Below are positions 56,857 through 64,000 of a stretch of 64,000 nucleotides of DNA, piece after piece. The stretch is from Chimonanthus salicifolius (lineage: Eukaryota; Streptophyta; Magnoliopsida; Laurales; Calycanthaceae), in assembly GCA_013350335.1 (NCBI GenBank), contig CM023539.1, positions 26,715,043-26,779,042 of the forward strand, read 5' to 3'. Within the stretch, counting starts at the first letter, position 1. Each line of letters starts with the position of its first letter. Made by a program: the position numbers and the translations under genes. Below the pieces are notes generated by a model. The model made no database searches and was not told where the DNA came from. It was given only the letters and a program-made list of their open reading frames with translations.

Positions 56857-59800
56857 TGTAACGCCCCGCCCTTTCCAAGAATTTCAGAGTCTAATTTTTT
56901 TTTTTTAAAATAAACATCGGAAGAGAGCGGGCGGCGTCACGACGCGAGTTAAGTTCAGACTACCCAAGTCTGAACCTTAACTGGCCACCCATGTGTACAT
57001 GGAATAGACCATGATAGTGAATCACACATGGAACTAACATCAACATGCGGAATAATCTAGATAATTGCGGAATAGAAAGACGAGATAGCAAGTAACAGTC
57101 TTAAATATTAAATAACATAGATCAACCATCCATAGGTTATGATCCTAATCAAACCATAGCAAATAACGAATTATTACATGTCCAACAATAGTATTCAAAT
57201 GACAGTAATATAACGTAATCCAAATCCATCATTAAAGCACCTAGGCTTAGCTCCCCTCTCGGTCAATGACCTTTCCTTTCCCCTTGCTTGTACCTGCAAT
57301 CTCCTCTGAGGATAGAATTAGGGCGTTAGATCAACGCGCCCAGTAGGTTCCCGAATCAGGGCTACCACATGTTAGCATATAAAACATGCATATACATATC
57401 ATAATACATGATCATCAAAACAGGTAAAACAATGCTATGAAATATGCACATGCAATGAGCATCCCCCATCATGTACTTTCATAGCCATCACTTGACGTGC
57501 CTTGCACCGACAAGGTAAATTACATCACACCTTCATCTCTTCTATAAGCGATGTACATGTAATGAGCAACCCCCATCATGTACCATCGTAGCCATCACTT
57601 GACGTGCCTTGCACCGGCAAGGTTAATTACAACAACATTCATCTCTTCTATACAATATGTACATGCAATGGGCAACCCCCATCATGTACAATCGTAGCCA
57701 TCACTGTAGAACTTCATTCATTATCCCATGACTATGCATGAGATGCCAATGCCTGTATGCCATTTGTTAATGCATAATATATCATTTGAAACACATATAT
57801 TAAAACAAGAGTATCATAAGAAATACTGGGTAAAACCGTGGTTACAAGTAGGTACGAAACCTACTTAAACTTGGCTTAAGTGTTCGTTCCTTTTTGAGCT
57901 TCACCTGCTCACGACTCGCTCATCGTTCAACTTCCGGTACCTTATCCATATATCAATCAATAAGTCATAACATCATTCACTTATTTAATCACATTATAGA
58001 CCCATCCACATCATGTGGGGTTCGTGTCCGTACACCCAACCCTATGATCATTTCCATCATTGATCATTCGACTGGTATTTACAGTTTTTGCCATTGACCT
58101 TAAACCATATTGAAACCAACATTCATAACCATTCCACCATAGTGGGGTTCTATTACCCATTACCATATGGTTCTCCATTAGGATCTTTTTAAACCTTTTA
58201 ATTCAACATGGAACCATTAACAATTACGACTCATAAGCTTAGCCTATTTAACCCATGCCATGGTCCATAATTATCATGAATGATCCCCTACTTAAAACAG
58301 TCATAAACTCCCATTTAAAACAGCCCATTAATTATCAAAACAGCCCCATGGGGTTCGGCCATACTCATAGCCGAACCCTAGCGTTCACTTGATCCAATCA
58401 ACACCATGATCACTCATGGTTTAATCATGCTAACTCAACCATGAATTAAACATGGTTCAGCCGCATATTAACCCACCAAAACAGTAACATATTAATCCAT
58501 TTATTACCATAAGAACACCATATCTTCACATGGTTTTTAACTCACCAAAAACATGAAAGACTTACATGGGGTTCGGCCATCCAAGGTGGCCGAACCCTAG
58601 GTCCATGTTTTGGTCTTTCATACATATTTTTGGTGTCACTTATTCATATAAAAATCAGCACATCATTGCTGCACTTTAACCTCTCAAAACCATCTAATAA
58701 ATTCATTATTTTGTCCAAATAACCATAGCACCTCATGGGATTCGGCCATCCAAGATGGCCAATCCCCATGGTCCATTTTTCCAGTTTTAATCCACTGTTT
58801 TAGATCAGTAACTTAACCATAACATTACCATGGTTCAGCCATATATTGGCCAACCAAAATCAGTAAATAATCTTCATGTAAATCACATAAAAACCCCATG
58901 GTAATGTATGGTTTTTATCTCTCAAAACCATCACCATTAACCATAAAATGATCACACCATTTCATGGGGTTCGGTCATGCTCATTGGCTGAACCCTATAG
59001 CCTTTGCTTTGAACCACTTAAACATGTCATCTTATGTCTAATCTAATCATCCAAAACAGTAAGACATTTGCATGGTTTTATCTTACAAAAATCATCAAGA
59101 TTTCAACATCAATTCATGGTGTTCGGCCATCCAAGATGGCCGAACCCAATGAACCCTTTCATCATTTGATACCCAAGGTCTTAGACCCATGATACATTCA
59201 GCCATTCATGACATCTGAATCCATGTTTTAAACCTTTCTAAAACATGCATTTGAATCTTAAATCAAACCCAAAAACAGTTCATAAAACCCATGGTTTTCA
59301 TGTTTCAAAACATGAAAACCAAGCCATCTCTCACATGGGGTTCGGCCCTTCATGGTGGCCGAACCAATGGTTATTTTTACCATTTTAAATCCTCCACTAA
59401 TCAAGGTTAAAACCCTGGTGTAATCGGCCATCACCATGGACCAACACACACCCATTTTTTTAACCAAAAATCCATGAAACACTTACCAATTTCCAAGCTC
59501 TTGTCTTGCCTTTTGATCCTTGTTTCTTTTCTTTCTTAGCCTCCCTTCCTTTACTGATTATTTGCTTGAACCAATGGTGAAATCACCAAGTTACAATTCG
59601 GCCAAGAGAGGGTGTTCTTGAGTGAGGGAGAGAGAGAGATGAATTCTAAAACTTTTGCACAAGAAATTCGGTCAAGCATGGTGTTGTTTGCCTTTGTATT
59701 TTCAGCCACCAAGACTCCTCCACTCCCTCATCAATTCATGCACAAACCAATGGGTATTGGGTGCCATCCAAGGCACCCCTTGGCAGCTACCCATGCAACC

Positions 59801-60571
59801 ATACAGCTTCCCAACCAACTCACCTCAAATCCATGCATTTGCATTTAATTTCTACCATGGAACTCACCAAAACAAGTCCCCAACGTGTGGGACTTGTTTT
59901 GGTTGGGTTGAGGCCAGCCAACCTCTTCAACTTACCCTTAAACTCATTGATTTACAGTCCCTTGAATTTCCATTTCAACTCACCCAACTCAAGGTATGTT
60001 TATTCCAACCCAACTCATCACATTTAATGCATTTCATTTAATGCACATGAGTTAACTCACCTTTTGATTTAATTCCAACTCACCTCAATCCCACTCAACT
60101 GATTTGAATCGTGTTTGAGCTCCCTTGAGGGTTCACACGGTCAACAATAGTCAACTCGACCCGTTGGGTCCACTTTTAGCTCCTTGACCCGTTTTGACAA
60201 CATGACCCATTTATGGTATTTTGGTCATTTCTAATTGGTTTTTACATATGGATCAAGCCTACCCATTTTTCCTCCACTTGATTTCCAATCAAATAGGCTT
60301 AACCCCTTTTAATTTAAAATCACAAAACGGTCAAATAACCCAGCAAGACCCGATGGGCCCCATTTGTGCCTTTTGACCCATTTAGCCATTTTTGACCCAA
60401 ATGATGAAAATTACCCAACCAATCAAACTTAACATTCATAATGTGCTCATATGATTTTATTTTGAGCAATGGGCCCCACTATGTCCTTACTTAACATCAC
60501 AAAATAATTAATTTAACAACTCAGGGGCATTTTGGTAATTTTTCACTTCATTGAGAAATTGGGGTGTTACA
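56857..60571 (-). repeat. D4 3' LTR
   Basis: 3715 bases from TGTAACGCCCCGCCC to GGGGTGTTACA. The first 60 bases match the inverted ends of the N1 right LTR. It contains three CCCCCATCATGTAC repeats (57464-57690) in place of the CTCCGTCGGGGCG units of other families, then a hairpin cluster, and TTGACCC-rich AT sequence near its end. Confidence 0.9.
58348..59372. repeat. Hairpin cluster in the D4 LTR
   Basis: Six copies, near 58352, 58569, 58739, 58968, 59119 and 59339. They are more diverged than in A and B and have loops such as CCAAGG and CCAAGA. Confidence 0.85.
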
Positions 60572-60634
60572 ATATAACCCTCTTTTTAAAATTTTCGTCC
60601 CGAAAATTGAGTGAAGTAGGGTTCTCAAATTAAA

Positions 60635-61456
60635 TTACACAAACAATTCGGGGTGAGTTGTTCTCATCTCCGATTCAAGTTCCCATGTGGCCTCTTCATC
60701 ACCATGACGGTCCCATACCACTTTTACGAACTGAATCGCTCTGTTTCGCAACAACCTTTGTTCGGTCTCCACTATCCTGACCGGCTTTTCGACGTACGTC
60801 ACGTCGCTTTGTACTTCAATATCTTGAACATTTAAAACATGGGACGGATCCGGATTGTATTTCCTTAGCATCGACACGTGGAACATATCGTGTAGAGCTG
60901 CTAATTGCGATGGAAGTACTAATTGGTAAGCTACATCCCCCATCCTTCTTATGATGGAAAACGGTCCCACATATCTTGGCGACAGTTTTCCTTTCTTACC
61001 AAACCTCATATGTCCCTTCCGTGGTGAGACTTTTAGAAACACCAAGTCTCCCACTTCAAATTCCAGAAACCGTCTCCTTTTATCAGCATAGCTCTTCTGC
61101 CGACTCTGTGCAGTCAACAAGTGTTGACGTATCAACTTAATTTGTGCAGTAGTTTCTGGGACTAGTTCCGGTCCAATCAATGCAGGCTCACCTGCCTCTG
61201 TCTAACATACCGGTGACCTACACGGTCTACCATATAAAGCCTCATAAGGAGCCATTTGAAGGCTTGCCTGATAGCTGTTATTATAGGAGAACTCCACCAA
61301 TGGTAAGTGGTCCTCCCATCCTCCTTTGAAATGTAACATACACGCTCTCAGCATGTCTTCCAAGGTTTGTATTGTTCTTTCAGACTGACCATCAGTCTGT
61401 GGATGGAATGCGGTGCTAGTCAATAGCTCAGTCCCCATGGCTGTCTGCATGCTTTG
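60635..61456 (-). pseudogene. pol: D4 integrase C-terminus and chromodomain-like tail
   Basis: One frame with a single TAG at 61202-61204. It starts inside the integrase core (QSMQTAMGTELLTSTAFHP), then [17 protein letters not shown] with the catalytic Glu, [25 protein letters not shown], and after the stop the basic C-terminal domain ([48 protein letters not shown]). The tail EEATWELESEMRTTHPELF resembles a chromodomain end. The N-terminal side is cut by LTR B4. This copy shows where A2 has its one-base deletion, and apart from the stop and the cut it is better preserved than A2. Confidence 0.92.
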
Positions 61457-64000
61457 TGTAATAGCCCGAATTTTCTAATTAATATATATTTGACATTTAT
61501 TGACTTTAAATTGAATTTTAACATAATGGAATGCCAAATGGACCAAATTTTGGGACAATGGCCCAAGGATAGCTCAATTGGGCCATGGATTGGATGAAAC
61601 CCATTTAATGGGTCAATGAGGACTAATCGGGTCAACGATGGTCAAAGTGGGCCGATAGCCATGTGGGGCCCAATGGATCAAAATAATCGGTTCCAACCCT
61701 AAAGTAAGTGGGCAAAGAGAGAATCTAATTGGGCCATGGGCCCAATGATTACCCAATAAACCATGAATTAGAATTAATTCATTTAATTGGTCAATGGTAA
61801 GTAATTGAGTCAAGATAGTCAATTTGGGTCAAAGAGCCATGTGGGACCCAATGGACCAAGGCAACATGGCCAATGGGGCCCACCTCCACCTCACTCGTTG
61901 AGGTGGCGTGTGGACCAAGGAAAAGTGGGGCCAACCATGGTTGACTTGGTCAACCATGGATAAATTGAGAGGACTAAGGTGTACTAAGGCGAATTAAATT
62001 GATTAAAATTATTGGAAAAGGATTTAAGTTAAAATCAATAACATGGCCAAGTGGGGCCCACCTCCACCTCATCAGGTGAGGTGGCGGGTGGGGTAGGTAT
62101 AGGTGGGGGCCGTCCACCATGGTTGACTTGGTCAACCATGGGTGGATTTCTTAGAGAAATAAATTAATGAAATTAAATTAGATAAGAATTAATTTAACCT
62201 AAAGGATCCAATTAATTAAACTAATTAGATTGGTCAATTTTGGGTCAATGGAAGAAGTCAAATGATGGTTTTATCTAAACCAAAACCACTCTAAGAAACA
62301 CAAACCACCTAAGAAAAAACACAAAATTACCATGGATTTAGGGTGGTGGTTTTATCCCAACCACCACCACTCCAAACATGGTGACCCATACCTAGCCATG
62401 AGTGGGTCAAATGGTCAAGGTTGAAAGACTCAAACCCCCCTTGTGCAAACACCAAAACCATTGGCTTGGTGGTGGTTTGGTCTCAACCACCACCACCAAG
62501 GTCAAGGGAGCCCATACTTTGGTTGGTGGAGCCATAATGGTGGAGTGTAGTTTGGTCAACCAAAATGAGATGTGTTTGATCTCATTCTCATCTCCTTTCC
62601 ATCTCTCTCTCTCCCTCTCTCTTGCACTCTCAAAAAAAAAAAACGTCCCTTGCACTAAGGAAAAGAGAACAAAGCTTAAAAGAAAAACTTAGAAAGAAAG
62701 AAGAAGAAAAGAGAAGGAAAAGATTAAGTCTTGGGCCACCCCAAGATCAAGATCCTTGAAGAATTTTCTTCCCCATTTCCATACTCTTTCCCTCTCAACC
62801 TAACCCTATCTTAGCCAACCCAAGCATGTCCCACCATTGATCAAGCTCATCTAGCCGATCATCAAGAAGAGAAAGAAGGAGAAAGGGCTAAGGAAAAAGA
62901 AAGAAGGACCGGAGGAGTCGTCGGTGCGGTAAGATTTTCTTAAAACAAGAGTTTATGTTTTTTTTTAAAGATAGCATGTGGAATCCATTTCTTAGACTAA
63001 ACATGGCCAAAAATGTTGTGGGCCATGGATCTAAGATCCATCAAAAGATAAGATAAGAAATGGATGAAAAATGGAGGAATGGATTAAGGAATGGAAGCAT
63101 GGAAATTTTAAATGGAATTGTTATAAGTCTTTATTAAGCATAGGAAAAATAGAAATTTTGATGAATGGATGACCATAGGGTTCGGCCATGTAGCATGGCC
63201 GAACCCCATGGTGAATGATGGATAATTTAATTTAGATTATATGGTTTAAAATGTTGGAGAATGCTTAATGGTTGTTATGAGGATTTCAAGATTTTAAAAT
63301 GATTGAAAAGTTGGTAAGTTTTAAATGGTGATGATTAGTGATCTATGAGGATTAGGACCCATGTTTTTAGGTCATTCATGGGCTAAGTATGGTTTATATA
63401 TGTGGTTAAACAAAATAGAAATTAGGTTAGATTAATGATGAAATTTAAATGGATTTACAAAGTGTATGATATTTTTTTTAGAGGGCCAAAATGAATGAGG
63501 ATTATTGATTTTAAAAAATGGATGTCTTTTGGACAAAAACATTGGTCTAAGAATGGCATCAATGGATGATGAGCCATGAACCATGGGTTCGGCCATGGTG
63601 TATGGCCGAACCCTATGGTGGTAATTAATAATTTTTAATGATGGGAAAGTAAAGAAATTGGTTAAGAAAAATGGATAGATTGTATGGGTGTCACAAGTAT
63701 GATATGTGATGTTTAAATGGAATAAAGATGGTGGTCTAAATGGATGATTTAATTTTCATTGGAGGTATGTTTAAATGGGTAATTGAAACCAAGAAAAATG
63801 GGGAAAGAAACATCATGGGTTCGGCCATGGTGTATGGCCGAACCCATGACCCAAATTTTGATCAATTTTAGGCTAAGGTTAAATGCATGTATCAATGCTT
63901 AGGAGTTTGATTTAAAGGGGCCAAAATGATTAAAGTTTTGTGATTTTAAATTGGATTATTTTGGGACAAAACTTAGTCTTTGAAAGTGGTATCCATAAAG
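61457..64000 (+). mobile_element. B4: family B LTR, runs past the window end
   Basis: Starts TGTAATAGCCCG after CTTTG (expected TSD). Same order as B1/B2: CACCTCACTCGTTGAGGTG and TTGACTTGGTCAA hairpins (61887, 61940, 62121), CT-rich tract (62600-62625), GGAGGAGTCGTCGGTGC with GTAAG at 62929, then hairpins at 63179, 63589 and 63818. Whether it is a solo LTR or part of a full element cannot be seen. Confidence 0.9.

Larger units (their letters stand above)
56857..61456 (-). mobile_element. D4: Ty3/gypsy element, 3' LTR and end of pol
   Basis: - strand gypsy element related to A2. Complete 3' LTR (56857-60571), polypurine tract, then integrase and chromodomain-like tail up to 61456, where LTR B4 begins; the remainder is outside the window. 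The left flank TGGCC should be one copy of its TSD. Confidence 0.88.

Noticed and set aside
62402..62692. 96-codon frame in B4
   Set aside because: Lies in the CT-rich LTR segment with an overlapping frame on the other strand; not kept in B1 or B2.

Overview
This window is plant nuclear DNA made almost entirely of nested LTR retrotransposons; I see no host gene. A plant source is supported by four things: primer-binding sites complementary to the initiator tRNA-Met 3' end (TGGTATCAGAGC), Ty3/gypsy gag-pol with the plant chromovirus domain order, very large LTRs, and a telo-box/TATA promoter in one LTR. I cannot name the species. Element borders are well supported because most are bounded by 5-bp target-site duplications (TSDs) read directly from the sequence.

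Layout. (1) 1-18872: a + strand Ty3/gypsy relic (A1), with decayed gag-pol at 1-3410 fused by deletion to its own 3' LTR (3411-4362, resuming 16948-18872). A nearly complete - strand element of the same group, A2 (4363-16947, TSD GCATG, LTRs about 3.8 kb), is inserted in that LTR. (2) 18873-25437: an LTR fragment carrying a different gypsy element, G (18942-25117, TSD ATAGG), with an intact gag-protease frame but most of pol and the first part of its 3' LTR deleted. (3) 25438-32331: an apparent solo LTR (A3) with solo LTR B1 (27885-31720, TSD TCATG) inside it. (4) 32332-47395: decayed, probably Ty1/copia-derived sequence broken by a small non-autonomous element N1 (32706-36372, TSD ACTAT) and by solo LTR C (38652-46161, TSD CTATA), which itself holds solo LTR B2 (41394-45690, TSD CTACT). 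(5) 47396-64000: a second non-autonomous element N2, interrupted by solo LTR B3 (49107-52725, TSD GTCCA) and by a - strand gypsy element D4 (from 56857), which is in turn interrupted by LTR B4 (from 61457, running off the window).

How the parts relate. A2 is the autonomous type: gag, protease, RT-RNase H, integrase and a chromodomain-like tail, all now carrying stops or frameshifts. N1 and N2 lack pol but share with A2 a highly similar leader next to the primer-binding site, including an invariant hairpin that is a C(UUCG)G tetraloop on the sense strand. Instead of gag-pol they carry a small acidic protein with three CCHC-like zinc knuckles, intact in N1 and frameshifted in N2. This looks like an autonomous/non-autonomous pair in which the small protein may replace or modify Gag function.

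The most striking non-coding feature is a dispersed hairpin, GGTTCGGCCAT - short variable loop - ATGGCCGAACC, present about fifty times. It sits in clusters at a corresponding place in LTRs of otherwise different families (A, B, D, N). At least one LTR family (C) has mostly replaced it with an array of another palindrome, TTCAGTCGACTGAA. In several LTRs a conserved GGAGGAGTCG...GTAAG, which looks like a splice donor, lies just before the hairpin cluster. Two insertions landed inside copies of the hairpin, and two others landed at exactly the same position of a conserved LTR segment.
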